Assembly (NCBI RefSeq): GCF_019059575.1
Contig: NW_024882315.1
Coordinates: 248,001 to 312,000 of the forward strand
DNA length: 64,000 nucleotides
Direction: 5' to 3'
Source: Amphibalanus amphitrite
Lineage: Eukaryota > Arthropoda > Thecostraca > Balanomorpha > Balanidae
Shown here: positions 10,801 to 25,800 of the stretch, in pieces
Layout of the letters: each line of letters opens with the position of its first letter
Numbering within the stretch: position 1 is the stretch's first letter
Position numbers and translations under genes: made by a program
The notes under the pieces: model-generated
Told to the model about the DNA's origin: nothing
Database searches by the model: none
Seen by the model: the letters and a program-made list of their open reading frames with translations, nothing else

Positions 10801-13800
10801 CTGAAAAGGAATCATGCTACATCAAATTAACCCGCGCACCGACGGGGGTCTGCGCCAACTTCGCACCGACGGGGGGGGGGGCGGATGACCGCCCCCCCCC
10901 CCCCTGAGATCTCGAGAACGAAGCAAGATAGCGACAAGCGGTAAACGGCATCAGATACGCACGGCCAAGATCTACAATTTTTACTAAGGTCATTTTCAGG
11001 TCAGGTCAAAGATTACGTCACAGGGGTCGAAAAAGTCAAAATGGCGGCGCTAGATATGGAGAGAGTTTTTCTCGAATAACTTTCGAATTAGTCGAGATAG
11101 GAGCAAACTAAGGGCATCATCGTGATCCTCTCGTCAATCCGCATCGAATGATATATATGTTGACCTCGAAAGGTCAAGGTCAAAGGTTGACCTCAGGTCA
11201 CGTGACCTCGAGGTCATCATGTATATCATTCGATGCGTCTTGACGAGCTGAACACAATGAGACCATCCACGCGTCTGTATCTTGTTCCTGTACGGAGTTA
11301 TTGGCCAAAAACCTTTGGTGACCTTTGATGACGTCACATGACCTCACAGCTGCCCAACAGCAAAACAGACCTCAAGGTAGTGAAGGTTGATCGTATATGA
11401 AGTCATGTATGGTATATGGGGCCATTCCGACCCGTTTTAGTGGTAAAAACAGGGAGTTGATTTTTCCCCCATTGACTTATAATGGGGAGGTCGCGAAATT
11501 GACCTGACCTTAGGTCACCGATATCAAAATTCCGAGATATACAAATTGTAGCTACTAATGACCTAATAATATCCTGCGACTTTCAAAGGCCTCCGACATC
11601 TACTGTAGCTCTGGCACGGTGATAAAGTTGCAAAAAAGTGACTTGAGGTTGGGTCATTCAAAGTGACCTGGTGACCTGACCTTAAAAGGTAGGAGGTTCA
11701 AACTTGCACACCATGTGTAAAATTGATGAGGTTATAGTCATACCAAATTTCGCGGCGCTACGCGCCGCGGTTTTCCCGCTATTCGCGAAAAACCTCAGGG
11801 GGGGCGGATATCCGCCCCCCCCCCCCGTCGGTGCGCGGGTTAATATACTGAAACATGACATTACAAATACACCAAAACGTTTTACTGTCATCATAACAAG
11901 GTGTCCAAAATGGCCTGAAGCACAAACTTCTCTATATATAGAGAAGTCTGTGCCTGAAGTTATTCTGACCGGCAGTGATCTGCCCTGTCAGCCACACACC
12001 GCCGGCAGAAGACCTGCGGCGTCTGACCACGAACTCACCCGGCATCGCTGATACCCGACAGCGGAATGATGACGTCGTTCTGCGGCGTCTCCAGGCTGAT
12101 CCGACGGATCGACTTGCTCTGGCTGTACAGCAGGAACGCCTCCGGGACGATGCACGTCTTCAGGTCCGATGTCAGTTCGTGGCCTGGAAGAAGAAGTCGG
12201 CGTCAGAGTGCGTCAGCTCTTCCCTTACGCAGACTGGTGCCATTATTTTCCGTATGTATATAGGTGATACCGGTATGAGATCAGACTGAAGGAGATCGGT
12301 ACCAGATTAGCCTGATGACGTAATACGATACAATAGCACAATTCGTATGACCTGACACAGCCTTATTGTGTTCCCCTTGACCTGACCTGATCTCAACGAC
12401 TCCTACTCTATCCTGCATTGTTTTCGTACATATTTCCGTTTCCGTCCATTCGCCCTGTTGATGTTCGAGGTCGGTGCCGGTTCCACGGCACCATCCAGTT
12501 TGTGATTCTGTTTACGGCTGGAGGAGACGGCGGTGCCAGCCCGCCTATCTGACAGCTTTCCTGACCGGCCGGCTGCAGTGGCCGTCACCCTTCCTGTGCC
12601 GGACGCGGCGGCGCAGACCCGTCAGCTCACCGAGGCCCGTGCACTCACCAATAGGACAGTTATTAGCGGATGGCCCCGTATGCTGAATTACTCACCAATA
12701 GGACAGTTAGTGGCGGATGGGCCCGTGTGTTCAATTACTCACCAATAGGACAGTAGCAGCTGGGCCCGTCGGGTGTGTTCAGGCACAGGTGCGAGCAGTT
12801 GCCGTTGTGCTGCCAGCAGCCGTTGGTGCCGGTCGGAGCTGTGCGCGAGACCACCTTGAGCCCCATCAGGTCGGGCAGGTGTTCGACGATCACCTCCCGC
12901 TCGTCGCCTGTCATCTTGTGCGCGCGCTCGATGGTGCGCGACGTCCAGTCGGTCCAGTAGACGAAGTTGTCCAGCAGCGAGATGCCGAACAGGTGCGGCA
13001 GCTTGTTGTTGAGCACCACGCGCCGCCCGGAGCCGTCCATGTTAGCCGTCTGCCGAGTCGGGGCGGTAGCCGGGTCACGTACTGGGCGGGTATGCGACAC
13101 GGTACATGCATGCTAATCGGCGTGTACGCCAGACAAGTGGTGATAATAGCGATTGAAAAGCTGCGAAGATGAATGCTGAACCAGGCCGGGTATAAATCTC
13201 ATGTTCAGCTCTAATAAAACAAAAGACGCCAACATTACAACATCGATAAGGGAACAGAGGAAAATGCACTTGCATAAAAGGACACCACACTGCTGCTCCA
13301 CCCATGACTGTCCAGAACACAGCCACTCTGACTGTGTTTATGTTTTCAGACTGACCACCCACCTCGATTCTATCCTTGCCGGCGTCGCACCAGTAGAGCG
13401 TGCGTAGCTGGAAGTCCAGCGCGATGCCGTTGGGCCACTTGAGGTCGGCGTCGAACAGAATGTGTCTGCGGCTGCCGTCCAGAGCCGAGCGCTCGATCTT
13501 GGGCCGCACGTCGCTCCAGTCGGACCAGTACATGTAGCCGGCCACCGGGTCGACGGCAATGGCACGCGGCTCGTCCAGGTCCTCCGAGATCAGCACCTGA
13601 AGGGTGTAGAGGGGAGGATTAGGTCACTGCTCTCTAAGGGCTGTACCTAGGAATAGCACAAAGGAATAGTAAGAACTAAGAGAGAATTTATCCGAGGTCG
13701 GGAGAGAGGATTTTTTTTTAGGATTCGACCGGCATTTAGGAAAGTTGTGAGATGAAGACAGAGCCTGGGAACGGGGAGAGACGAGAAGACCAGAGCACTC

Positions 13801-16800
13801 AACGCTCCCTACGAAGGCAGTTACTAAGGATCACGCAGGCGGCATTATGTTCGTAGCATGATAGAAAAGCCGACTCCAGTGCCTGGGTGTCACGTGTCCG
13901 GCAGACCCAACGGGCCCCCACATCCCCATCGGTGGCTATCTGGGAGGTGGTCACACACACGACACAGTCGGTCCCGGCCACCAGACATACACCGTCCGAC
14001 GAGCGGCCTGGGAAAACCGACCGGTCAGACGCTCCAAAAGCTTCGCCGAACACGAGAGTGACACGTGCACCCGATCATAACAGGATACTGAGATTGGACG
14101 AGAAAAATACACCAACACCGAATGCAACGGATGGTTCCCACAGCTGCGTCGCATGATGCCTTCCAGACAAAGACATGTAAAACATCAGGGGCAATAAATA
14201 GCACTAATATGACAATGCACTGTTGACCAAACACGGTCATGCACCCAAAACTGTCGCACCTCAGACAATGGCGCTGGTGTCAGCAGAGGTCAGCCGGGTC
14301 GCAGTTTTTCGTCGCGCCGTATCAGAACCGGGACAATGGATGATTCCTAGGTTCGTGGATACACCGTCTGTCTAACACGTCACAATAGTTCCATCTAAAA
14401 CTACCTAACCATGTCATTGCCATGCTAAATTTTGTAACCAACCTCAAAGTGTGACAACAGTTCCCATCTAGGACTTCCTACCCACCCTCGCGCGTCCCCG
14501 CTACATTCTGTGACTCTCCCCGCGTCACTATCACGCGTCCAGTGACCCACGGCAGCCGACCTCCGAGTACCGACCTTTCTGGCGGTGCCGTCCAGGCGCG
14601 ACACCTCGATTCGGTTCGAGCCGGTGTCGGTCCAATGGATGTTGCGCGCGATCCAGTCGACGGCCACGCCGTCCGGGTTGTGCAGCTCAGAGACCACCAC
14701 CGTCTCCTGATCGGTGCCGTCCAGTCGCGAACGCTGGATGCGCTGCGTCTGGAAACGGGGAGGGGCAGCGTGAGATGAGGGGAAGAGCAGAGAGTGGAAC
14801 GTCGGTACGTCAGAGGGTGGAACAAAGTCAGCAGACACTAAATTAACGGGGATACGGCAATGAGCATGTAACCTTTGTAAATGAGATCGAATCGTGACGA
14901 CGTAATCAGACACTAGAATGACACGCTAATGAAGCATACACATCCTTAAATGTTCAATCACAAATGAGCAACGTTGCATCCGTAACGTCTTAATTATCCC
15001 GCTGTTAAAGCCATATACCACTGTATACCTAATAAGCTCAAGCGGTCATCTAAACCGATAATCTTTTCGCTAACCCATTCCACCGTCTCCTAAGCCTTCC
15101 ACCCCCCCCCCCCCCCCCCCCCCCCGGCCGTTTGCCACCTCCTCGTCGGTCCAGTAGAGCTGGTCCTCGATGGGGTCGTAGTCGACGGCCACGGCCTGTT
15201 TGACGCCCTTCAGTGGCAGCATGATGTCCGTGTGATCGGGCGTATCCAGTGATATCAGACGCAGGTCGGTCCGCCGCGCCAGGATGATCAGACGCTCCGG
15301 ACCTGCGGCGCCGCCACGGGGTGATGTGAGCACGGAGGGATACCGACGGAAACTTACGAGCGCAGGGACTCATCAGTGATGTTGATTTAATATACTCAAC
15401 AGATAGCCACTTTATATCGGAATCATGAGAAACATTTCAGCAAACTTATCATTACTTAGCATTTCAGCAAAGCACCTGCACGTCAGTCAAAGCCTGATGA
15501 TAATGCAGATGAGCTTTTGTGGAAGTTTCCCAAACCGAGACAGCCACCGGCATTCTGAATCGAATCCCAACACCACAGCACGTCGTAACACCAGCAATCA
15601 GCTGCAGACAGGGGTCATACCGAGCTCCCGGCACTCACGGTCGGCGCAATGTGTCTCGTTGATGAGTCTCACTCCGGTAGGACAGGAGCACGAGTGTCCG
15701 GGCAGGGCGCGGCCGGCCGCCGCCCCGGCCGGCCGGAACGCCGCGCCCGGCGACAGCAGGCACAGGTGCGAGCAGCCGCCGTTGTTGTCGGCGCAGGGCA
15801 CCGGGCCGGGGCCGTCCCAGGCCGGCTGGCGGGAGGCCGTGAACACGTGCACGTCGAGCGGCTGCACGCCGTGGCCGCCGCGCTCACCGCCCAGCACCGT
15901 CCGCACGTCGCCGCCGTTCCGCTTCTTACACGAGTGGATCGACCTGTGGACAGCGAGAGGGCGAGCGCTACAGTTGAATCACGACGCTGTTTCTGTAGAG
16001 CAATGCTAGGTAACTAGGGGAGAACTAGATGGATCTTAAATTTACGCATCGCAGATTGTTTTGAAAGTGTCCAAGAGATAAGAGCGCCGAAGGCTACAGT
16101 AGTTAGTTCAGGTATGTAGGTAAGAGACTAAAGCTACTACAACACTGTATTCAAGATTATATTTTATTTACCTGGTTGATGGAATTTCGGTACCTATCGG
16201 ACTCCCTCAATGGCACTGTTTTCTGCTGTCCCGAATCCGATGCTCCAGGACAAAGTGCAGGAGATACGCACACCAAACTAGGTCATTCTAACCCGAACTT
16301 AGCATCACTCTGACCCAGTCTCCTAAAATTGGATTTAGATTGGGTGTGCCGAGGAAAAGAAAATATCTTAGGAAGAAAAAAGGAAGTAAATACATGTAGT
16401 ATTTTTGCAAAAGGAAGAAGGCAGTTTTAATGCCAGGTGATAAAGCAGGATTTCATGTAAGGATCTGGACAGGATCTGAAAGAAAAGGATATGGATGTCA
16501 AGACATCCATGTCAACGTGGATGTCAACTGTCAAGTCATCCTTAGCCTGACTGTTCGAATGCAAGGAATATGTTTTTTTCAAAGATGAACAAATGCCACC
16601 TTCTGATTTTTTGGATGAAAACATTTTCACTATTAAGAGGTGTGATTTTCCATCGAAAAATTATAAAAATGGAACACGGCTCTGACCTCTCCGCCGCCTC
16701 TCCGACTTTTCCACCCCTCCTCCGCGCTGTCCAGACCCCTCCCTCCTTCTGACCTCTCCGCCCCTCTACCGCTGACCTCTCCGACCCTCTACCGCTGACC

Positions 16801-19800
16801 TCTCCGTCCCTCTACCGCTGACCTCTCCGTCCCCCAGGAGGGGCCCCGCTCTGACCTGGTGTGCCAGTCGGTCCAGTAGAGCCGGTCGCGGAACAGCGTC
16901 ACCGAAAACGGGTGTTTGAGCTCGGCGCCTTCCATCACCACGCGCCGGCCCGTGCCGTCGTACCGCTGAGCAGAGATCTGCGGCCGCTCTTTCTTCGCCT
17001 CAGTCCAGTACACCATCTGGGAGAGGAGGCAGTGTCAGTGATCATGGGGTTAGTGATAAGTTAAGTACACTATATGTGGAGACATGATGGTCCACAGTTC
17101 AGCAATAACATCTGTGGGGAAGGGAGAGTCCGTCGGTGATGGTGTGTGTGTGGGGGGGGGGGGGTCCTCAGTCCTCCGCTGATGACACGTGGCGTGACTG
17201 TCCGAAGGGTCACCTGTAGGTGAACTAGGTAAGGTGATATCACACATCGGACCAGGGTGGCCAGCACCGTTCCCGAAACAGGATACATGCGAAAAAAGGC
17301 ATCGCATGAGTCAGTTTCAGAAGAAGTGTTACAAAAAGGTTCAAACATACAAAAGGAGCACAAGGCTAATTGTTAATCGGTGTCAATATCAGTGAACATG
17401 CTCTGGGATTGTCCAGTTCTTAGAAACGCTTCTGAACATGGTGGTCTGCGAAAGAAGAAAGAGGATACAGACTATCTTCGGAAAGCAAAACACGTAACAA
17501 ATAACACATATCTTTCCTTTCCGAATAAAAATTATGTGGCACGTCCTCACCAAATTTCAGACTAAGTAGAAATGACACTTACCTATATTTCCTTTCTGAT
17601 TAAAAACATGTGCACGTCCTCACCATATTGCAGACTAAGTTGTTAAAAAGTCGAAGTCTTATTTCCTTGAAATGCTGGCACGCAAAGACAAGCTGTTCGA
17701 AGGAGCGAGGGCCCCAGATTTGATTCCCAAAACACCAGCTGCTAATCCCATGTACCGGCGCACACAATGTCCTTGTCCGGGCCGTTTTGTTAGTATTTTA
17801 TGCCGTTCTGTCTGTCGCGTGTCTGTCCTGTACTCAGTGTCGCAGCCAAATCGGGCCGCGACAATAGCACGATTCAGATGTCCTCGTAACAGTTTTAGAT
17901 GCTACAGCTATGCATATACCGATCCACGAAACTGTTTTCGTTGAAAAACTGAGCACGTTCCTCGTTTATCGGAAAACTCGACTGTCCTATTTTCCGGCGG
18001 AATTTCCGAGTGGCCCCTCGCGGAGCCGTTTGCCGCTGTCCACGGATTTTTCATGGGTGGGCTCAGGGCTGTGCGGCCCCTACGCCACGCGGCCGGTCGA
18101 TTCTCTCCACAGACCCCCGGGTCCGTCCTAATCTGCTGCATGCCCTGACATGTAAACAGACCAGGTGTCGGTACTCTGCACAGCCGGCAGTAACCGTCCT
18201 ACCGCTATCACAGGCCCAGCGGCGGCCGCCGGCGCATTCCTGGCCGGCGGGACCTACCACCGGCCACCCGAGCCACCACGCCGCACTGCGGGCTCCCCTG
18301 GGACGATATTACAGACGGCCTGGCACCGGCCGGGCGGATCGCCCGTCACTGCAGCGGCCGACCTGCAGCGGGGAGAGTCTCTCTAGCAGCCCCCGGTCTC
18401 AGACATCCGACCCATCCGTCCGGCCGGCCGGCGGCGGTCACGTCCCTACCTTGGTCTCGTAGTCGATGGTGATGCCGTTGGGCCAATGGATGTCGTCGCG
18501 GACGAACACAGAGCGGGTGCTGAGGTCGCCGTCCATGCCGGCCCGCTCGATCTTCGGAATCTCTCCCCAGTCCGTCCAGAACAGCAGTCTGTCAACATTG
18601 CGGACAGTCAGAACTGGGACAGAAAGGTCATTGGTCGAAAACAGTAGCCTACGAAATATGCGAAAAGGCTGGGCATAGCGCCATGTCCATGGAGCAAGTT
18701 CTTCCACCAACCGCAGCATATTTTCATCAAATGTCCAGACATCTAGCGCCGGAACTATCTGAGCCCGGCATCTCACCTCAGGGAATCTAACGCCCTACCA
18801 ACTGAGCCGCGATCCGAACTGACCCCAGACAGCATTGCACGTAAATCTGTCCTGGATGATGCCCGGTCTGGTTGGGGTTTTAGGGCGCCCTACGGCATCG
18901 GTCATGGACGGGCATCCATTGTAAGGTAGGTCTAAGTCTGTAGGTGGGTTTAAACTCTAAGCTCTCATGTGCCGTAACTGTCCACCTGCCCGACTTCAGG
19001 ACATATCTCGGTGACATCAGTGTGATACTGGTCATGCTATATGGCGACTATAACCAAACAAGGAGCACTTAGCGGAGCGCTGAGTTCGTGTGGCAATCCT
19101 AGCTCGTAAATTTTACTTTGCGTCCTAAAAGAGGACGTCTGGTCACTAAGTTTTCACGCACGGCCACGCTGTAAACTAACTGGCCAGAGAGGTATATTTC
19201 TGTGACCGGCTATATGTGTCGTCTGAATTCGGTGTTTCTCAGAATGTTAACTGTACCATTCTACGAACTGTTCGTCGGACGGCCTTCGTGAGTGTCGTCA
19301 AACATTTATGTAACTGTACGCTAGTATCAATGATGTCGCACAAAAAGTGTTGCACTGAGGACGTGTCAACTCGATAAAACTAAACGTAAAACATCAACTA
19401 GTTCACGAGATCTGATCTGCTAAATTAGCCCCACGACACATCAAACTACCAAACCAAGTGCTAACATGTCATGAATCACAAGCAAGCACGACAACCAGCA
19501 CGAGAATGCACCGGGGCGCCTCCTTTGAAGAGCCGTACTAAGCTAAATACTGCAAGGAAAATCATGTCGCATCATGTTAAAAGTTGTCAATTTTCTGTAG
19601 CACCAGGTTGACACTCGGGCCGGCCTCAGAATAAGGCTAGTAGGTCTAGGAGGATCGACTGTACCCCGATGGAGCCCCAGAGACCTTCAGACAGACCCCT
19701 ATATCCCAAACGACGCCACCCTCGATATACGAGACTGCTCGACTGATATATCAGACCAGGCCCCTGCACGTCAGTATGCCCGGCAAATCCCCTGTCTTAC

Positions 19801-22800
19801 AGAGCTCCCACGGCCGGTGTTCGCGCCATTCCCACGCACAGTCGGCGTTGGCGCCATTCTCACCCCTCGGAGGGCAGGAGGGCGATGGCGCGCGGCCGGT
19901 CCAATCGGTCGTAGAACAGCACGCGTCGGTTGCCGCCGGTCCTGTTGGCCACCTCGATGCGCTTTGTGTCGCTATCGGTCCAGTAGAGTTTGCCCGTGAT
20001 CCAGTCGATGGCCAGTCCGTCCGGGTTGATCAGCCACTCGGTGATGACGCGCCGCTGCCAGGTCAGGGCAGGTCAAGTCACGTGAGGCCAGGGCGGGTCA
20101 GACCAGGTCACGAGAGGTCGGGTCAGGTCAATACAGGGGCAGGGGGTAGCTTCTCAGCTTAGCAGAAGGAGGCACCACCTACTGGTTGCCGGTCGGAATA
20201 GTGACTGCGGAGTACAGGTTACACTGGCTCAGGTCAGCCACGGCATCGACAGTTCAGACGAACGACCACGGCAAGCGGTTGGCGTGGGCGACCATATTAG
20301 GGTCGGTACATATCGTGCTGAGGTCGCGAAAGGTCGCCAATAGGGGACAATGGCGTGGTCACGCCAATGCAACTCCGATTAGCAGCACCGCTAAACGTAG
20401 AATCCTACATGAATCAGCCAGCAAAAACGATAGACACACACCAGGAGCAAGCAACAGCTAAAAAAACTAATAATATATCTGTCCCAAACAGCATAACAAT
20501 TAAATTTTTGCTCTTTAAAAGGTTAAGTAACTGTACCATATTCTTTCAAAGGCACTGTAAAGGAATGGCTACATGAGCAATGAAGTCACGTCCATTGTTT
20601 ATCCTTAAACTGTTTACTCACATAAGGCTTGACACAAATGCATGAGGTAAAAGAAGCTTACTGCTGCGACACAATGCTTGGGTGTGCTGGCTCACAAAAA
20701 TCGCTCACCATGCAAACTCGTTCGTGGTAACCACTTGCGGGGAACAAAGCCGTTTCAGCCCTAAGCAAGTAAAATGATTCACCCCGTTTATTCTAAGAAC
20801 GAGTTCCGGCCATAATGTCATCTTCAGCATTCTCTGTTAAATGTCGGGTGAAGTCACCCATGTACTGTTTGTATACACGCAAAAATACCGGTGACAATGG
20901 CCAGGGACGGCATGACGGCAGCACGCAGGGTCGGCGGCGTCGGCCGAGCCCAGGTGGCGGGCAGCCTGCCTGGTGGGTGACTCTAATACTGACCAGTCGA
21001 GTGGCGTGGGGTGATCCTCATACTGACCGAACAGAGCTGTGGGGTGCCTTCCATACTGAACGAACAGGCCCGTGGAGTGCCCGGCTCATACTGACCGAAA
21101 GGACCCGTGGGCCGTGGGGTGCCCCTCATACTGACCGATACGATGACGTATCCCTCACACTGACCGGTCGGACGCGCGATGGTCCGGGGAGATTGGAGCA
21201 TTTGATCTCCCCCAGAAATATGTCGATCCAGCACACCTCACGCCGCGCAAAGTTGAAGTCCACAGCAGCCGCATCATGGATGTTCTGCGACAGAGGAAAT
21301 GCATATTTATAACACTTCAGGGACCGGAATACAGTCATGATGTACTAATTGTGCTCTAGCAAAGCACTTTCACATGGATATAGAAAGGTGGCACTATTAC
21401 TGAATTCACAGAACCTCCTGTGTATTGTATCATTCGTTTCGCCTTGTTGGTCTGAAGTTCAAGGTAGAAAAATATGTAATTATATAGTAATAAGAACTAT
21501 CAGCACAGCCCAAAGGCCCAATGATTTACAATCAGTCAGCTTCTACAGGTGGCTGGCATGAAGCACTGGCTTAAAGAGACAGGAGCAGTAATACAATAAT
21601 CTGACATATCCGGTCATGACAAAATCAAGGGTCAGGGTGTCAAAAAAATCAACCATGAAAACTTCCACAAAAAAAAATTAGAATGACTCCACTTCATTTT
21701 TATATAGCGTTATCCCAAGACATAAACAAGAAGTAAACAGCCCGTAAGTTTGAGCGAAATTGGTTCATTTTTGGCTTTCATTAGTATTGGTTAGCTTAGC
21801 AGCAGGGCTGCGGAGTCGGAGTCAGTCGGAGTCGACAGTTCTGCCCGGAGTCGGAGTCACCAAAATCTTACCGACTCCGACTCCGGTATCGGCGTTAACG
21901 CTGCATGGCTCAACGTCATGCCCTGCACCTGTTTGATGGACAATACCCGAGATTGACGATGCTCGAAATTAGATTTTGTCGAAAAAAGAATATTTTGCTG
22001 TTCTGGACGAACATTTTCAGCGAAAAAAGCAGAAGAAGTTGAATTCCCCAGAAACTGCTTTTTAATCCTGCAAGTTATTTTTAATGCATATTTGCAACGC
22101 AAGTTCTAGAACGCACATAGGATCGTTTCAAGCAAGATAAAAACATCACCATTATGAACTTTAATATCACGATATGGATTTTAATAGAACCGTCCGGAGT
22201 CGGAGTCGGAGTCACCCTAAAATACATAGACTCCGCAGCCCTGGTTAGCAATACAGCTAGAGACCTCGCATGTAACGGAAGTTAGCAGGGATTCAGCAGG
22301 GGTTCAGCAGGGATTCAGCAGGGATCGACAGCCCCTACGATTTCGCTGAATTTTGGTGGAGAGGTGCAGAATGGTGTCCTCTAACGAAAATCCTAGTGCC
22401 AAAATGCGGGGAATCCATCAGGGGGGCCACAAATCCCAAAAAAACAGTATGCCCTCAGGGCACAATCGACGAACTTTGAAAACCCTACTTCTAGCCGTCA
22501 AAACAGCTAAAAATGCACGTCATTCGAAAGAGGACAAAATTTTACGTGCAACGGTACCAAATTTAGGGGGCTAGCGCCCCCCTGAACCGAACAAAACAGC
22601 TTCAAATATATGGGCCCGGGAGTATGCCCTCGGGGCATAAATAAACGTTTTCAACAATTTCAGGCCTATAACATCGACAAAATCCAGCAATATGCACATC
22701 ATTGGAAAGAGCGTTATTTCCCAAACAAAAAACCCAAGTAACATTTTTCGATGGGGCCCACCTGGGGCCCACGGGACCCAATTGAAATTTGGGGCCCAAT

Positions 22801-25800
22801 GGGGCGGCCCCTACGATTTTCTTCAAAATTTGCACAGACACTCTCCTGGGCCCCCTCTTCAATCTGGCTGAAGAAACCTACCGGGGAATCCAAAGGAAGG
22901 GGCCCAAAGAGGGCCCCAAAGAGGCCCTTTCTAAGTATTGCCCCTAATTTCGCGACCAACCCCGGCAATATGCACATCATTGGAAAGAGCGTAATTTCCC
23001 AAACAAAAAACCCAAGTAACATTTTTCGATGGGGCCCACCTGGGGCCCACGGGACCCAATTGAAATTTGGGGCCCAATGGGGCGGCCCCTACGATTTTCT
23101 TCAAAATTTGCACAGACACTCTCCTGGGCCCCCTCTTCAATCTGGCTGAAGAAACCTACCGGGGAATCCAAAGGAAGGGGCCCAAAGAGGGCCCCAAAGA
23201 GGCCCTTTCTAAGTATTGCCTCTAATTTCGCGATCAACCCCGGCAATATGCACATCATTGGAAAGAGCGTAATTTCCCAAACAAAAAACCCAAGTAACAT
23301 TTTTCGATGGGGCCCACCTGGGGCCCACGGGACCCAATTGAAATTTGGGGCCCAATGGGGCGGCCCCTACGATTTTCTTCAAAATTTGCACAGACACTCT
23401 CCTGGGCCCCCTCTTCAATCTGGCTAAAGAACCCTACCGGGGAATCCAAAGGAAGGGGCCCAAAGAGGGCCCCAAAGAGGCCCTTTCTAAGTATTGCCCC
23501 TAATTTCGCGACCAACCCCGGCAATATGCACATCATTGGAAAGAGCGTAATTTCCCAAACAAAAAACCCAAGTAACATTTTTCGATGGGGCCCACCTGGG
23601 GCCCACGGGACCCAATTGAAATTTGGGGCCCAATGGGGCGGCCCCTACGATTTTCTTCAAAAATTGCACAGACACTCTCCTGGGCCCCCTCTTCAATCTG
23701 GCTGAAGAAACCTACCGGGGAATCCAAAGGAAGGGGCCCAAAGAGGGCCCCAAAGAGGCCCTTTCTAAGTATTGCCCCTAATTTCGCGATCAACCCCGGC
23801 AATATGCACATCATTGGAAAGAGCGTAATTTCCCAAACAAAAAACCCAAGTAACATTTTTCGATGGGGCCCACCTGGGGCCCACGGGACCCAATTGAAAT
23901 TTGGGGCCCAATGGGGCGGCCCCTACGATTTTCTTCAAAATTTGCACAGACACTCTCCTGGGCCCCCTCTTCAATCTGGCTGAAGAAACCTACCGGGGAA
24001 TCCAAAGGAAGGGGCCCAAAGAGGGCCCCAAAGAGGCCCTTTCTAAGTATTGCCCCTAATTTCGCGATCAACCCCGGCAATATGCACATCATTGGAAAGA
24101 GCGTAATTTCCCAAACAAAAAACCCAAGTAACATTTTTCGATGGGGCCCACCTGGGGCCCACGGGACCCAATTGAAATTTGGGGCCCAATGGGGCGGCCC
24201 CTACGATTTTCTTCAAAATTTGCACAGACACTCTCCTGGGCCCCCTCTTCAATCTGGCTGAAGAAACCTACCGGGGAATCCAAAGGAAGGGGCCCAAAGA
24301 GGGCCCCAAAGAGGCCCTTTCTAAGTATTGCCCCTAATTTCGCGACCAACCCCGGCAATATGCACATCATTGGAAAGAGCGTAATTTCCCAAACAAAAAA
24401 CCCAAGTAACATTTTTCGATGGGGCCCACCTGGGGCCCACGGGACCCAATTGAAATTTGGGGCCCAATGGGGCGGCCCCTACGATTTTCTTCAAAATTTG
24501 CACAGACACTCTCCTGGGCCCCCTCTTCAATCTGGCTGAAGAAACCTCAAAGGAAGGGGCCCAAAGAGGGCCCCAAAGAGGCCCTTTCTAAGTATTGCCC
24601 CTAATTTCGCGACCAACCCCGGCAATATGCACATCATTGGAAAGAACGTAATTTCCCAAACAAAAAACCCAAGTAACATTTTTCGATGGGGCCCACCTGG
24701 GGCCCACGGGACCCAATTGAAATTTGGGGCCCAATGGGGCGGCCCCTACGATTTTCTTCAAAATTTGCACAGACACTCTCCTGGGCCCCCTCTTCAATCT
24801 GGCTGAAGAAACCTACCGGGGAATCCAAAGGAAGGGGCCCAAAGAGGGCCCCAAAGAGGCCCTTTCTAAGTATTGCCCCTAATTTCGCGATCAACCCCGG
24901 CAATATGCACATCATTGGAAAAAGCGTAATTTCCCAAACAAAAAACCCAAGTAACATTTTTCGATGGGGCCCACCTGGGGCCCACGGGACCCAATTGAAA
25001 TTTGGGGCCCAATGGGGCGGCCCTACGATTTTCTTCAAAATTTGCACAGACACTCTCCTGGGCCCCCTCTTCAATCTGGCTGAAGAAACCTACCGGGGAA
25101 TCCAAAGGAAGGGGCCCAAAGAGGTTCCCCAAAGAGGCCCTTTCTAAGTATTGCCCCTAATTTCGCGACCAACCCCGGCAATATGCACATCATTGGAAAG
25201 AGCGTAATTTACCAAACAAAAAACCCAAGTAACATTTTTCGATGGGGCCCACCTGGGGCCCACGGGACCCAATTGGAATTTGGGGCCCAATGGGGCGGCC
25301 CCTACGATTTTCTTCAAAATTTGCACAGACACTCTCCTGGGCCCCCTCTTCAATCTGGCTGAAGAAACCTACCGGGGAATCCAAAGGAAGGGGCCCAGAG
25401 AGGGCCCCAAAGAGGCCCTTTCTAAGTATTGCCCCTAAGTTCGCGATCAACCCCGGCAATATGCACATCATTGGAAAGAGCGTAATTTCCCAAACAAAAA
25501 ACCCAAGTAACATTTTTCGATGGGGCCCACCTGGGGCCCACGGGACCCAATTGAAATTTGGGGCCCAATGGGGCGGCCCCTACGATTTTCTTCAAAATTT
25601 GCACAGACACTCTCCTGGGCCCCCTCTTCAATCTGGCTGAAGAAACCTACCGGGGAATCCAAAGGAAGGGGCCCAAAGAGGGCCCCAAAGAGGCCCTTTC
25701 TAAGTATTGCCCCTAATTTCGCGATCAACCCCGGCAATATGCACATCATTGGAAAGAGCGTAATTTCCAAAACAAAAAACCCAAGTAACATTTTTCGATG

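Noticed and set aside
17680-17790. Possible third SINE copy with GATTTGATTCCC
   Set aside because: Only a B-box-like word; no A box at the right distance and no clear body similarity.
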